Positions 50,031 through 59,084 are shown, counted from the stretch's first letter. The stretch: 64,000 nucleotides of DNA from Massilia sp. Root418 (GCF_001425265.1 NZ_LMEC01000025.1:305-64304); one strand, 5' to 3'. The notes: generated by a model from the sequence alone, not told the origin. Translations and numbers: made by a program.

Positions 50031-50061
50031 AAAAAGCCGCCCGGCTTGCACCGGGCGGCTT
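50031..50061 (-). terminator. terminator of the second TonB receptor gene
   Basis: Stem AAGCCGCCCGG...CCGGGCGGCTT (50034-50061). On the minus strand it is followed by a T5 run (A5 at 50031-50035), so it stops the TonB receptor transcript. It also lies after the PfpI gene but has no T tract on that side. Confidence 0.85.
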
Positions 50062-50114
50062 GGGGGGGCGTAGCCCCGTGGGACTGCGTTGGTATCAGGT
50101 TGGTACGGCTACTA

Positions 50115-52667
50115 TCAGAAGCGGTAGTTCAGCGACGCCGCGAAGGTGCGGCCCAGCTGGCTGAACTGCGAACCGTCATAGGTTACCATCGAGTAGCGCC
50201 CATTGAAAGTGATCAGATTACGCTGCACTTCGGCCGGCGTCATGCCGTAGGCATCGACGGTTTTCGCGTCCAGCAGTTGCTGGCCTGCCGAGTTCAGCGC
50301 ACGGATGCGCCACTTCGGCGTCACGTTGAACATATTGTTCACGTTAAACGACAAGGTGGTGGACTTGGTCAGGTTGTAGTTCAGCGCGAAGTCCGTCAGG
50401 GTCTTGGTCTTGAACGCCGTTTCCAGGTTCGCATCCAGGCCGGCCTGGCGGAAGTAGGTCGGGCCGAACACCGTGTTGTTCAGGGACAGGTTCAAGTCCT
50501 TGTAGTCCCAGTCCGCACCGATGATGGTCTTGAACTTCGGACGCGAAGTAAACATCAGCGCTTCCTGCGTAGCGTCCAGCACCGACTGGTTGGCCGTGGC
50601 CACCGGGCCCGGATTGTTGACCGCACCGTCGCGCTCGTTTTTCAGCGAGTAGTTGCCGGACAGGTTGAGCGTCAGCTTGCCGCCGCCCAGCGGGATGTTC
50701 TTACGCGAAAGCACGTAGTCGATGCCCGAGGTTACGCTGTCGAGGGCGTTGACGAAGAAGCTGACGGAGACAATGCCGTTGGCTTTCAGGATCTGGTCCA
50801 GCGCCTGCTTGGGATCGCCGCTCGGCTTGATTTCCTTGCCCAGGATAATGCGGTCCTTCACGCGGATGTGGTAGAAGTCCACCGTCACGCTGGTGTCGGC
50901 GTCAGGCTTCAGGCCCAGGCCGACAGTGATATTGTTCGACTTCTCCGCCTTCAGCTTGGGCACGCCCAGCGCCACGGCCTGCGCCGAGACGTTGTTCACC
51001 AGGCCGGACACCTGGATGCCCGAACCCGGCACGAAGGAGTACTGGGCCTTCTGGGTGAAGGTCTGCGCCAATGACGGCGCGCGGAAGCCGGTGGAGGCCG
51101 AGCCGCGCAGCGTGACCTGTTCGTTCACCTTGTAGCGGGTCGATGCTTTCCACACAAAGGCGCTGCCGAAGTCGGTGTATTTCTCGAAGCGGCCGGTGCC
51201 GTCGATCAGCAGCGCGTCGCTGATGTCCCAGGTGGCGCCGCCGTACACGCCGTAGTTCGAGCGCGACGAGGGGAAGGAATTTTCCGGCGAGTTGCCGGCG
51301 TACGAGTCCGCACCGCCCAGGATGTAGGACGCTTCTTCGCCCGCGATCACCGAATATTTTTCGTGGCGCAGCTCGGTGCCCGCGTAGGCGTTCACGGTAG
51401 GCGTGATCTGCTTGGAGATGTCGCCGTTGAACACGAAGTGCTCGAACTTCACGCCGCCGGCGTTGAAGCTGGTTGGCGAGTGCACCTTGCTGGTGCCGGC
51501 CAGGAAGGCGTCTTCCATGCCGCGGTTCACCGAATTGGCCACGCCGTATTCCTGCTCATTGCCGCCGTAGGTCAGGCTCACGTCGGCGTTCCAGCCTGCC
51601 AGCGGGAACTTCACGCCGCCGGTGGCGTTGTAGTCGTCCAGCTTGCCGATGAAGCTGGGCACGTAGCCGAGGTAAGGCGTGCCGGCCGGGTGCAGCAGGC
51701 CGTAGTCGGTGGGGCGCCAGTACGGGGTACGGTAGTTGGCGAAGGAATCGATTTTCTTGTGGATGTAAGCGGCGTTGCCGTACACCGACACGCCGTCGCT
51801 CAGCTCGTAGCGGCTGTTGACCAGGCCCTTGAAAGCTTCGGTGGCGGGCGAACCATTGATGTTGCCGGCGTCCGGCTTGACGGCCAGGAAGTTCTGCACT
51901 TCCTTGATGGTGGCGCCGAAGTCGCTCGCGTCGCCGCGCGCATCGACCAGGCCGGGACGGTTGGACAGCTTGGTCTTGGACACGTCCAGGGTGAAGTTAA
52001 TGAAACCCTGGTCGCCCAGCGCGATGCCCTTGTTCAGGCTCAGGCCGCCCATCTCGCCGTCGCTCTCGTGGGTGATGCCGGCGCGCGCGGTCAGCGAGCC
52101 GCCTTCGGCCGCGTCCTTCAGGATGATGTTGACCACGCCGGCAATGGCGTCCGAGCCGTACTGGGCGGACGCGCCGTCGCGCAGCACTTCGATGCGCTTG
52201 ATGGCGTCGGCGGGAATGGCGGAAATGTCGGCGCCGCTTTCGCCGCGGCCGGGGGAAGTCTGGGTGTAGATCAGCGAACTGGAGTTCTTGCGTTTGCCGT
52301 TAATCAGGATCAGCACGCGGCTCGGACCCATGTTGCGGATTTCGTAGGGGTCCAGCAGGGAAGTGGCATCGTTGACCGGCGTCTGCACGGTGTTGAAGGA
52401 AGGCACGCGGAACTGCAGCGATTTGTCCAGCGTGTTCTGGCCGGTCTTGGTCAGCTCGCGCGAACTGAGAATATCGATCGGCACCGGCGTGTCGACCAGG
52501 GTGCGCTGCGCGCCGCGGCTACCGGTCGAAACAATCACCACCTTCTGGATGTCTTCCGCCGCAGCTTCGGCGGCGGCCGGCGCGGTGGCGGCGGGCTTTA
52601 CTTCCTGGGCCAGAATGTAGGGGCTGGCGGACAACATCAACACGGCAAACGGAAAACTTTTCTTCAC
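50115..52667 (-). CDS. TonB-dependent receptor (second)
   Basis: An 850-residue outer-membrane receptor with signal peptide MKKSFPFAVLMLSASPYILA-Q. Plug landmarks are KVVIVSTGSRGAQRTLVDTP, YEIRNMGPSRVLILINGKRK and RIEVLRDGASAQYGSDAIAG; the barrel ends LGRTFAASLNYRF with a terminal Phe. The ligand cannot be read. It belongs to a plain TonB receptor type without an N-terminal signalling domain. It is monocistronic by context, with a terminator at 50031-50061. The upstream region has an inverted TGTTAC/GTAACA pair. Confidence 0.92.
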   Translation of the reverse strand: MKKSFPFAVLMLSASPYILAQEVKPAATAPAAAEAAAEDIQKVVIVSTGSRGAQRTLVDTPVPIDILSSRELTKTGQNTLDKSLQFRVPSFNTVQTPVNDATSLLDPYEIRNMGPSRVLILINGKRKNSSSLIYTQTSPGRGESGADISAIPADAIKRIEVLRDGASAQYGSDAIAGVVNIILKDAAEGGSLTARAGITHESDGEMGGLSLNKGIALGDQGFINFTLDVSKTKLSNRPGLVDARGDASDFGATIKEVQNFLAVKPDAGNINGSPATEAFKGLVNSRYELSDGVSVYGNAAYIHKKIDSFANYRTPYWRPTDYGLLHPAGTPYLGYVPSFIGKLDDYNATGGVKFPLAGWNADVSLTYGGNEQEYGVANSVNRGMEDAFLAGTSKVHSPTSFNAGGVKFEHFVFNGDISKQITPTVNAYAGTELRHEKYSVIAGEEASYILGGADSYAGNSPENSFPSSRSNYGVYGGATWDISDALLIDGTGRFEKYTDFGSAFVWKASTRYKVNEQVTLRGSASTGFRAPSLAQTFTQKAQYSFVPGSGIQVSGLVNNVSAQAVALGVPKLKAEKSNNITVGLGLKPDADTSVTVDFYHIRVKDRIILGKEIKPSGDPKQALDQILKANGIVSVSFFVNALDSVTSGIDYVLSRKNIPLGGGKLTLNLSGNYSLKNERDGAVNNPGPVATANQSVLDATQEALMFTSRPKFKTIIGADWDYKDLNLSLNNTVFGPTYFRQAGLDANLETAFKTKTLTDFALNYNLTKSTTLSFNVNNMFNVTPKWRIRALNSAGQQLLDAKTVDAYGMTPAEVQRNLITFNGRYSMVTYDGSQFSQLGRTFAASLNYRF

Positions 52668-52719
52668 GGATCTTCTCTCTTGTAACGGTGTTTTCTAGGT
52701 ATGGATGCGCTTGTGGCGG

Positions 52720-52748
52720 TGTTACGAAGATTGAATGTATATGTAACA
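52720..52748. promoter_or_regulatory. inverted repeat TGTTAC-N17-GTAACA upstream of the TonB receptor
   Basis: TGTTAC (52720-52725) and GTAACA (52743-52748), an exact inverted pair. On the minus strand a possible TTGAAT...TACATA promoter overlaps it. Candidate operator or stem. Confidence 0.35.
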
Positions 52749-52946
52749 TTGCTATGCGTCCATTCAATACGGTTATGGAAGCAGGAATACAACGTTCCGC
52801 AATGTTTCCAAAGAAGTCTTGTGATACTTGGTACGTTTCTTGTGTAAGATGAGACGCGGGCCGTCCGCGCGGCGAACGATACCACTTTATTTTTGGTGCT
52901 TGACTACGGGGCGGAAATCGGGCCGCGCGAACGGCGGCCCGGCGGG

Positions 52947-53189
52947 TCAGCGGCGCGGCTTGCCGGGCGCCTTGGGGACTGCGGAGGCCGATGTGTACAG
53001 GGTTTTCGCATCCTTGTGCGCCTGGTCGATATTGCGCAAGGCGGGATCGTCGTCATGCTTGACGAAGAACTCCGCGTCCTGCGCCGCCACTACCAGTTTG
53101 ATGGCGGCCGCATCGGCCAGGTTGTATTTTTCGACGATCAGTGTGGTTACTTCGTCGAGATACTCTTCGTATGTCATTGCACTTGCCAT
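52947..53189 (-). CDS. 80-residue acidic protein, unknown function
   Basis: Begins MASAMTYEEYLDEVTTLIVE. Helical, acidic N-terminal two thirds with a basic Pro-rich tail (PKAPGKPRR). The ATG follows the M28 stop by one base, with GGAAAT of the overlapping end as ribosome site, so it is coupled to that gene. No family is recognised. A later ATG at 53177 is also possible. Confidence 0.55.
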   Translation of the reverse strand: MASAMTYEEYLDEVTTLIVEKYNLADAAAIKLVVAAQDAEFFVKHDDDPALRNIDQAHKDAKTLYTSASAVPKAPGKPRR

Positions 53190-53190
53190 T

Positions 53191-54822
53191 TTATTTCCTG
53201 AATGTGTCGCCGAAGAAGTCGCCTTTGTTCCAGGTGGGCTTGTCAGCCGCATTGGCGATCTCCAGCGCGATGTTGTAGTTGAGCTGCGCGAAGCGCGCAG
53301 CGGCGTCGAAATTGAAGGGCAGCTTCAGGTCGTCCGTGGGCTGGTGGTAGTTCGTGCTCAGGAAATGTTCCCATTGCTTGGCGCCGTCCTCGCCCTTCTG
53401 GAAGGACGCCATGCCGGTGGCCAGGAAGATCGACGGTATGCCCTGGCGCACGAACATATAGTGGTCGGAACGGGTGAACAAGCCCTGCTCCGGCCACGGG
53501 TCGGAAATCAGCTCCAGGTTCATCGGCTTGAGCGCGCGCGTGAGGTTGCCCTTCAGGCTGGAATGCTCGGCGCCGAAGGCCATCACGTTCTTGAAGTCGA
53601 AGGTCAGCAGCGGCATGTCGAGGTTGACGTTGGCCACGATGGCGCCGGCCGGCACGGTGGGGTTGGTGGCAAAATAGTCCGCGCCCAACAGGCCCTTTTC
53701 CTCGCCGGTGACGGCCACGAACAGGATTGAGCGCCTGGGCTTGACCTTGCCCTGGCTGAACAGGCGCGCCGTTTCGATCAGCGTGGCCACGCCGGACGCG
53801 TTGTCCATCGCGCCGTTGAAAATGTTGTCGCCGCTCTTTTCCTTGACCTGGCCCAAGTGGTCGAGGTGGGCGCTGAACACCACGTATTCATTCTTCAGCC
53901 CGGGGTCGCTACCCTCAATCATGCCAACCACGTTGCTGCTTTTCAGGTCGCTGCGCGTGCTCTGCGACGCCATGCGGGCGGACACGCCCAGGTCGCCGCG
54001 CGGCACCGGCTTGTCGGCCGCCACCTGCTCGTAGATGCTGTCCAGTTTCATGCCGGACTGCGCGAACAGCTTGCGCGCGGCAGGCATGCTGAGGGTATAA
54101 CGGTTTTGCAGCGTGGGCTGCTGGTGCGCCGCCACGCCGTTCTTGTCCACCCAGCTCATGCTGGGTATGTAGCGGTATTCCTTCAGCTTGGCGAAGGGGA
54201 CGGCTTTCTCCGAACCCGGCGTGGGGATGGTGATCATGCCCACTGCGCCATGGCGGGCCGCCACTTCGCGCTTTTGCTCGCCGCTGGCGAAGTGCGCGCC
54301 TTCCTCGGTGGGGAAGCTGCGCGGCTTGCCGGACAAGACCACGACGATCTTGCCCTTCACGTCCACGCCCGCGTAGTCGTGGTGCTGGAGGCGGTCCGCC
54401 TCGATGCCGTAGCCGACAAACACCAGCGGCGCGGCGGCGGCTGAGCGGTCTTCCAGCAGGCTGCCGGAGGTCATGTACTCGTCCAGGTAGGCCAGCTTTT
54501 CAGTGCCGGCCTTGCTGCTCAGCTCCAGCAGCGGGGACTCCTGCACCAGGCGCGTGGCGCGCAGCGGCACCTGCTGCAGGAAGCTGCCCTGGTCGCCCTT
54601 GGGCGCCAGGCCGTATTGCAGGAACTGCGTGGTCACATAGTGCGCTGCGATGTCGTAGCCGCGGCTGCCGGTTTCGCGGCCTTCCAGCAAATCGTCGGCC
54701 AGGAAGGTCAGGTGGGCCCTGATCATGTTTTTGTCGGCGCGCACGGGGTCTGTGTCTTGTCCCTGCGCGCCGGCCGCCAGGGCCAGCAGGCCCGCCGCCA
54801 GTATCGAGCGATGTTTCAGCAC
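53191..54822 (-). CDS. M28-family zinc metallopeptidase (second paralogue)
   Basis: A 543-residue exported peptidase (signal peptide about 1-20). Zinc ligands are in FSAHLDHLGQVK, GAMDNASGVATL, VTGEEKGLLGADYF, VNLDMPLLTF and TRSDHYMFVRQGIPSIF. It has a PA-domain insert (SGKPRSFPTEEGAHFASGE region). Similar in order and motifs to the M28 gene at 46757, but they are not tandem. It is followed by a coupled 80-residue gene. Confidence 0.9.
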   Translation of the reverse strand: MLKHRSILAAGLLALAAGAQGQDTDPVRADKNMIRAHLTFLADDLLEGRETGSRGYDIAAHYVTTQFLQYGLAPKGDQGSFLQQVPLRATRLVQESPLLELSSKAGTEKLAYLDEYMTSGSLLEDRSAAAAPLVFVGYGIEADRLQHHDYAGVDVKGKIVVVLSGKPRSFPTEEGAHFASGEQKREVAARHGAVGMITIPTPGSEKAVPFAKLKEYRYIPSMSWVDKNGVAAHQQPTLQNRYTLSMPAARKLFAQSGMKLDSIYEQVAADKPVPRGDLGVSARMASQSTRSDLKSSNVVGMIEGSDPGLKNEYVVFSAHLDHLGQVKEKSGDNIFNGAMDNASGVATLIETARLFSQGKVKPRRSILFVAVTGEEKGLLGADYFATNPTVPAGAIVANVNLDMPLLTFDFKNVMAFGAEHSSLKGNLTRALKPMNLELISDPWPEQGLFTRSDHYMFVRQGIPSIFLATGMASFQKGEDGAKQWEHFLSTNYHQPTDDLKLPFNFDAAARFAQLNYNIALEIANAADKPTWNKGDFFGDTFRK

Positions 54823-54847
54823 TATGTCTTCCTTTTCGTTTTGTTCG

Positions 54848-55549
54848 TCAGTTTTGGGGGCGCTTCGGGATCTCCAGGCCGCGCTGCACGGCGGGTCGCG
54901 CCAGGCAGCGTTCCAGCCAGGCCGGCACGCGCGAAAGGCTGGCGTAGTCCACCAGCTCGCCCGCGCCGTAGAAGCCGATCAGGTTGCGCACCCAGCCTAA
55001 CATGGAGATGTCCGCGATGGAATAGCCGTGGTCCATGATGTAGTCGCGGCCTTCCAGGCGCGTCTCCAGCACCGCCAGCAGGCGCTTGGTCTCGTTCACG
55101 TAGCGCTGCAGCGGGCGCTTGTCCTCGTATTCGCGGCCGGCGAACTTGTGGAAGAAGCCCACCTGGCCGAACATGGGGCCGATGGCGGCCATCTGGAAGA
55201 ACACCCACTGGATGGTTTCGTAGCGGGCGGCCGGATCGGCAGGCAGGAACTGGCCGGTTTTCTCGGCCAGGTAGAGCAGGATGGCGCCGGACTCGAACAG
55301 CGCCAGCGGCTTGCCGCCCGGGCCGTTGGGGTCGACGATGGCCGGGATCTTGCCGTTCGGGTTGAGCGACCTGAACTCGGGTGTGTTGTTTTCGTCCTTC
55401 ATGATGTCGACCAGGTGCGGCTCGTAGGCCAGGCCGGTCTCTTCCAGCATGATGGATACTTTCACGCCGTTTGGCGTGGGCAGCGAATACAGCTGGATGC
55501 GTTCAGGGTGCTGGGCGGGCCAGCGTTGGGCGATGCTAATGTCGGACAT
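54848..55549 (-). CDS. glutathione S-transferase-like protein (YghU/YfcG type)
   Basis: A 233-residue GST. The thioredoxin domain has IQLYSLPTPNGVKVSIMLEE, the conserved NPNGKIPAIVDP and LFESGAILLYLAE. The C-terminal helical domain carries the GHGYSIADIS-like DHGYSIADISMLGWV motif. YghU/YfcG members are disulfide-bond oxidoreductases rather than classical transferases. GGAG precedes the ATG; upstream open frame residues are repeat-encoded and were dropped. Confidence 0.9.
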   Translation of the reverse strand: MSDISIAQRWPAQHPERIQLYSLPTPNGVKVSIMLEETGLAYEPHLVDIMKDENNTPEFRSLNPNGKIPAIVDPNGPGGKPLALFESGAILLYLAEKTGQFLPADPAARYETIQWVFFQMAAIGPMFGQVGFFHKFAGREYEDKRPLQRYVNETKRLLAVLETRLEGRDYIMDHGYSIADISMLGWVRNLIGFYGAGELVDYASLSRVPAWLERCLARPAVQRGLEIPKRPQN

Positions 55550-55605
55550 GGGGATCTCCATCTTCAGTGAGAGATGGGAGTGTAGCGCTTGTGCGCGGCA
55601 CGTGC

Positions 55606-55671
55606 TGGCGGCGCGTTGGCGGCGCGTTGGCGGCGCGTTGGCGGCGCGTTGGCGGCGCATTGGCGGCGCAT
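55606..55671. repeat. 11-bp tandem repeat, six copies
   Basis: Four copies of TGGCGGCGCGT and two of TGGCGGCGCAT, followed by a partial TGGCGGGTT that runs into the REP-like element at 55673. The unit equals the reverse complement of the array at 14530-14562. Confidence 0.9.
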
Positions 55672-55672
55672 T

Positions 55673-55801
55673 GGCGGGTTACGCGCTGCGCGCTAACCCG
55701 CCCTACAGGACAAGGGAGACCGTTGGGCGGATTAGCATTGGCGGGTCACGCGGCCGGATGGGAGACCGTAGGGCGGGTTAGCGGGAACCGCGTAACCCGC
55801 C
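55673..55801. repeat. cluster of three REP-like elements
   Basis: A full copy at 55673-55706 (GGCGGGTTACGCG...GCTAACCCGCCCTAC), a degenerate copy at 55721-55753 (CGTTGGGCGGATTAGC...GGGTCACGCGG), and a full reverse copy at 55767-55801 (CGTAGGGCGGGTTAGCG...CGTAACCCGCC). Confidence 0.85.
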
Positions 55802-55818
55802 GCGCTCCGCCTGCGGCC

Positions 55819-57480
55819 CTAAACCTGCCACGCCTGCGCCAGCACCGCCCCGCAATCGACGCCCGCGTCCAGCGCCCCGAACACCCTGCCCCACTCGCCG
55901 TCGTACCGCGTGGCCAGGAACGCCTCCGCCCCAGCCTGCGAGCCCGACTCGCGCATCAGCACCGCCTGCGCCGCCAGCATCAGCCTCTGCGTATAGCGCC
56001 GCGCCCCCGCCTCCAACTGCTCCGGCGGCTGGCGCAGCGCGTCGCGCAGGCCCGCGATCTCCGCCCGCAGGCGCGGCTCATCCCCCGCGCGTCTCTGCAA
56101 GTCGTCCAGCAGCAGCTGCATGCTGTCAGGATGCCGCGCGATCGCGCGCAGCACGTCCAGGCACATCACATTGCCCGATCCTTCCCAGATCGAATTGACC
56201 GGCGCCTCGCGGAACAGGCGCGCCATCGGCCCGTCCTCCACGTAGCCGTTGCCGCCAAAGACCTCCATCGCCTCGCCCGCCAACTCCACCGCGCGCTTGC
56301 AGATCCAGAACTTGGCCGCCGGCGTGACGATGCGCTTCCACGCCTGCGCAACCTCGCCCTGCTGGCCGAACGCGTCCGCCAGCTGCATCGACACGCGCAG
56401 CGCCGCCTCGCTCTCCAGCGCCATGTCCGCCAGCACGGAGCGCATCAGCGGCTGCTCGATCAGCGTGCGGCCGAAGGCCTTGCGCTGGCGGGTATGGTTC
56501 AGCGCCTGCACCAGCGCCTGGCGCATGAAGGCCGCGCTGGAAATGCTGTTGTGCAGCCGTGTATTGGTCGCCATCTCGATGATGGTGGGGATGCCGCGTC
56601 CCTCCTCGCCCACCATCACGCCCCAGGCGCCGTGGAATTCCACTTCGCTGCTGGAGTTGGAACGGTTGCCCAGCTTGTCCTTCAGGCGCTGGATGTGGAT
56701 GGGATTCTTGCTGCCGTCCGGCCGCCAGCGCGGCACGTAGAAGCAGGACAGGCCGGCATCCGTGCGCGCCAGCACCAGGTGCGCGTCGCACATGGGCGCC
56801 GAGAAGAACCACTTGTGCCCGACGATGCTGTACTCGCCGCCGCGCCCCGCCGCGCCGCCCGTGTGCGTGGCGCGGGTGGTGTTGGAGCGCACGTCGGTGC
56901 CGCCCTGCTTTTCCGTCATGCCCATGCCGACCATGATGGACTTCTTGCCGGCCGCAGGCAGGTCGCGCGCGTCATGCTCGTTGGAGAACAGAAGCGGCTG
57001 CAGTTGCGCGAACAGCGCGGGTTCCTGCTGCAGCACCGGGATGCAGGCGAAGGTCATGCTGACCGGGCAGAACGATCCGGCTTCGATCTGGTTGTGCAGG
57101 TACTGGCTGGCGGCATAGGCGGTCCATGCGCCGGGACGCTGCTCGGTGAAGGGCTGCGACACCAGGCCGTGGCGGCGCGTGATGGCCAGGAACGCGTGCC
57201 AGCTTGGGTGGAATTCCACCACGTCGATGCGCGCGCCGGTGCGGCTGTGGGTGTGCAGCTCGGGCGGATGGCGGTTGGCCAGTTCGCCCATGCGGATCAC
57301 CGCCTCACTGCCGAGCAGCGCCCCCTGCCCGGCCAGCGCATCGGCATGCCAGCCTGCGCCGCCGCGCTGCACCGCGTCCCGCAGCAGCGGGTCGGTGAGG
57401 TAGAGGTTGTAGTCCTTCAGTTCGGCAGCCTGGTTGCTGACCTCGTGGGTTTCCCATTCATCCGATTGCTTGGGTTGCAT
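55819..57480 (-). CDS. aidB: AidB-like acyl-CoA dehydrogenase
   Basis: A 553-residue flavoprotein of the AidB branch of acyl-CoA dehydrogenases. The start carries EVSNQAAELKDYNLYLTDPL and GAGWHADALAGQG. FAD/substrate landmarks include GMGMTEKQGGTDVRSNTT and AMEVFGGNGYVEDG. AidB protects DNA during alkylation stress in E. coli; the enzymatic role in other bacteria is unclear. GGAG lies six bases before the ATG. A TetR-type regulator is divergent. Confidence 0.88.
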   Translation of the reverse strand: MQPKQSDEWETHEVSNQAAELKDYNLYLTDPLLRDAVQRGGAGWHADALAGQGALLGSEAVIRMGELANRHPPELHTHSRTGARIDVVEFHPSWHAFLAITRRHGLVSQPFTEQRPGAWTAYAASQYLHNQIEAGSFCPVSMTFACIPVLQQEPALFAQLQPLLFSNEHDARDLPAAGKKSIMVGMGMTEKQGGTDVRSNTTRATHTGGAAGRGGEYSIVGHKWFFSAPMCDAHLVLARTDAGLSCFYVPRWRPDGSKNPIHIQRLKDKLGNRSNSSSEVEFHGAWGVMVGEEGRGIPTIIEMATNTRLHNSISSAAFMRQALVQALNHTRQRKAFGRTLIEQPLMRSVLADMALESEAALRVSMQLADAFGQQGEVAQAWKRIVTPAAKFWICKRAVELAGEAMEVFGGNGYVEDGPMARLFREAPVNSIWEGSGNVMCLDVLRAIARHPDSMQLLLDDLQRRAGDEPRLRAEIAGLRDALRQPPEQLEAGARRYTQRLMLAAQAVLMRESGSQAGAEAFLATRYDGEWGRVFGALDAGVDCGAVLAQAWQV

Positions 57481-57493
57481 GGCGGTCTCCGGT

Positions 57494-57517
57494 ATCCTGA
57501 TCGGACTAGTATAGGAT
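57494..57517. promoter_or_regulatory. inverted repeat in the AidB/TetR intergenic region
   Basis: ATCCT (57494-57498) and AGGAT (57513-57517) form a 24-base inverted repeat around ACTAGT. It is the only palindrome in the 69-base divergent gap and is the likely operator of the TetR protein. Confidence 0.45.
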
Positions 57518-57549
57518 TAAAGCTTGCCATGCATGTTCGGATTTTACCC

Positions 57550-58233
57550 ATGACAGATTCCAGCCGGGCGGCGCGCCAGAAGCCCCGCCGCAGGCCGCTC
57601 CAGGCGCGCTCCTGGGCCACGTCGCTGGCCGTGCAGGAAGCCTTTGTTCGGGTTTTACTGGAGCGCGGCTACGACGGCGTGACCATCCGCGAGGTGGCGG
57701 CCGTGGCCGGCGTGGGCATCGGCACTTTTTACGCCTACTTCCCCAACAAGGAGGCGCTGGCCGCCGTGTGCCTGCGCACGCGCATGAAGGCGGTCGTCAC
57801 CGGCCTGGCCGAGCTGTCGGAACCTGGCGGCGCGGCCGCGCCGGCCGCGCTGGCGGACGCCATGCTGGACCGCATGGTGGCGCAGTTCGCCGGCAACGCG
57901 GCGCAGTGGCAAGCCTTGCTGCACCTGGAACGGCGCATCTCCACGCCGGAAGCCTATGCGCGGCTGTACCGCATGGCCACCGACATGTGGGCGGCCGCGC
58001 TGCGCCGCGCGCTGCGGCAGGAGCAGCCGGGCCGGCCGGAACAGGCCGCCGCGCTGGAGCAGCTCGCGTGGATGGTGCATACGGCGTCCTACGCCCTGCT
58101 GACCCAGCGCATCATGCAGGACGGCCCGAAAACCGACGCGGCGGCGCTGCGGCGCCAGCTCGGCGTATTGGTGCACGCCTGCCTGGCGGCCGAGGACTGC
58201 CGCCAGCCCCCGGAGGCCGGCGGCGCTTGCTAG
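57550..58233 (+). CDS. TetR-family regulator (divergent from aidB)
   Basis: A 227-residue TetR protein with a Lys/Arg-rich N-terminal extension (QKPRRRPLQARS) and helix-turn-helix about 25-70 (AFVRVLLERGYDGVTIREVA, VGIGTFYAYFPNKEALAAV). An ATG at 57529 would add seven residues (MHVRILP); neither start has a strong ribosome site. It is likely to control itself and the AidB-like gene. Confidence 0.85.
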   Translation: MTDSSRAARQKPRRRPLQARSWATSLAVQEAFVRVLLERGYDGVTIREVAAVAGVGIGTFYAYFPNKEALAAVCLRTRMKAVVTGLAELSEPGGAAAPAALADAMLDRMVAQFAGNAAQWQALLHLERRISTPEAYARLYRMATDMWAAALRRALRQEQPGRPEQAAALEQLAWMVHTASYALLTQRIMQDGPKTDAAALRRQLGVLVHACLAAEDCRQPPEAGGAC

Positions 58234-58305
58234 CTGCCAGCACCCAGGCCCGTGCGCCGCGCATGGCGTACCATGTGCTTATCCCAACCTGCCGAGAGTC
58301 CCGCC

Positions 58306-58980
58306 ATGTTCAAATCCATCCGCCTGCTGCCCTTGCTGCTGGCCGCTTCCAGCGCCTGGGCCGTGTCCCTGGCCGACCTGTCCAACAAGGACGTGAACGC
58401 CGCGCTGAAAGCGGCGCTGGAACGCGGCTCCACCGCAGCCGTGAGCAAGCTGGGCGCCGAGAACGGCTTTCTCAACAATGAGAAAGTGAAGATCCAGCTG
58501 CCGCGCGTGCTGGAACAAGCCCGCCCCATCCTGAAAATGACGGGTCACGCGCAGCAGCTCGACGAACTGGTGGTGTCGATGAACCACGCCGCCGAAGCGG
58601 CCGTGCCGCTGGCCAAGCCGCTGCTGGTGGACGCCGTGAAAAAAATGACGCTGACCGACGCCAAAAACATCCTGAGCGGGGGCGACACCTCGGTCACCGA
58701 GTTTTTCCGCGAAAAGACCGCCAGCCAGCTGGGCGTGAAGTTCCTGCCCATCGTGAAGAAAGTCACCGATAAATCCGACCTGTCCGCCAAGTACAACGGC
58801 GCCATGGCCAAGGTATCGAAAATGGGCCTGGCGCAGTCCGGCACCGTGGAAGACTATGTAACCGAGCGCGCGCTGGACGGTCTGTTCACCATGATAGGCG
58901 AGGAGGAAAAAGCCATCCGCAGCGATCCGCTGGGCACGGGCAGCAAGCTGATCGGAAAAGTGTTCGGTGCGCTGAAGTGA
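58306..58980 (+). CDS. DUF4197 exported protein
   Basis: A 224-residue exported protein (signal peptide cut after about 19, SSAWA-V). The conserved DUF4197 body begins LSNKDVNAALKAALERGSTA and has NNEKVKIQLPRVLEQARP, LLVDAVKKMTLTDAKNILSG and the C-terminal YVTERALDGLFTMIGEEEKA. The function of the family is unknown. Confidence 0.88.
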   Translation: MFKSIRLLPLLLAASSAWAVSLADLSNKDVNAALKAALERGSTAAVSKLGAENGFLNNEKVKIQLPRVLEQARPILKMTGHAQQLDELVVSMNHAAEAAVPLAKPLLVDAVKKMTLTDAKNILSGGDTSVTEFFREKTASQLGVKFLPIVKKVTDKSDLSAKYNGAMAKVSKMGLAQSGTVEDYVTERALDGLFTMIGEEEKAIRSDPLGTGSKLIGKVFGALK

Positions 58981-59069
58981 ACCGCGCGCTCTGCAATCTT
59001 GTCGGAAAACTTTACAGTCCCACCCAGGTCGCCGCGCCAAACCGTTGATTTTGCTGCGCGCAAGGACAT

Positions 59070-59084
59070 GGGCATAAAATATGC
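59070..59084 (+). promoter_or_regulatory. sigma-54-like (-24/-12) promoter of the PEP-CTERM gene
   Basis: GGGCATAAAATATGC gives GG (59071-59072), N10, GC (59083-59084) with partial match to TGGCA-N7-TGC. The start point would be about 28 bases before the ATG. Motif match without experimental support. Confidence 0.45.

Noticed and set aside
52720..52748. Fur box before the second TonB receptor
   Set aside because: The sequence lacks the GATAATGATAATCATTATC-like pattern.
55606..55671. CRISPR-like array
   Set aside because: A contiguous 11-base tandem repeat without spacers.
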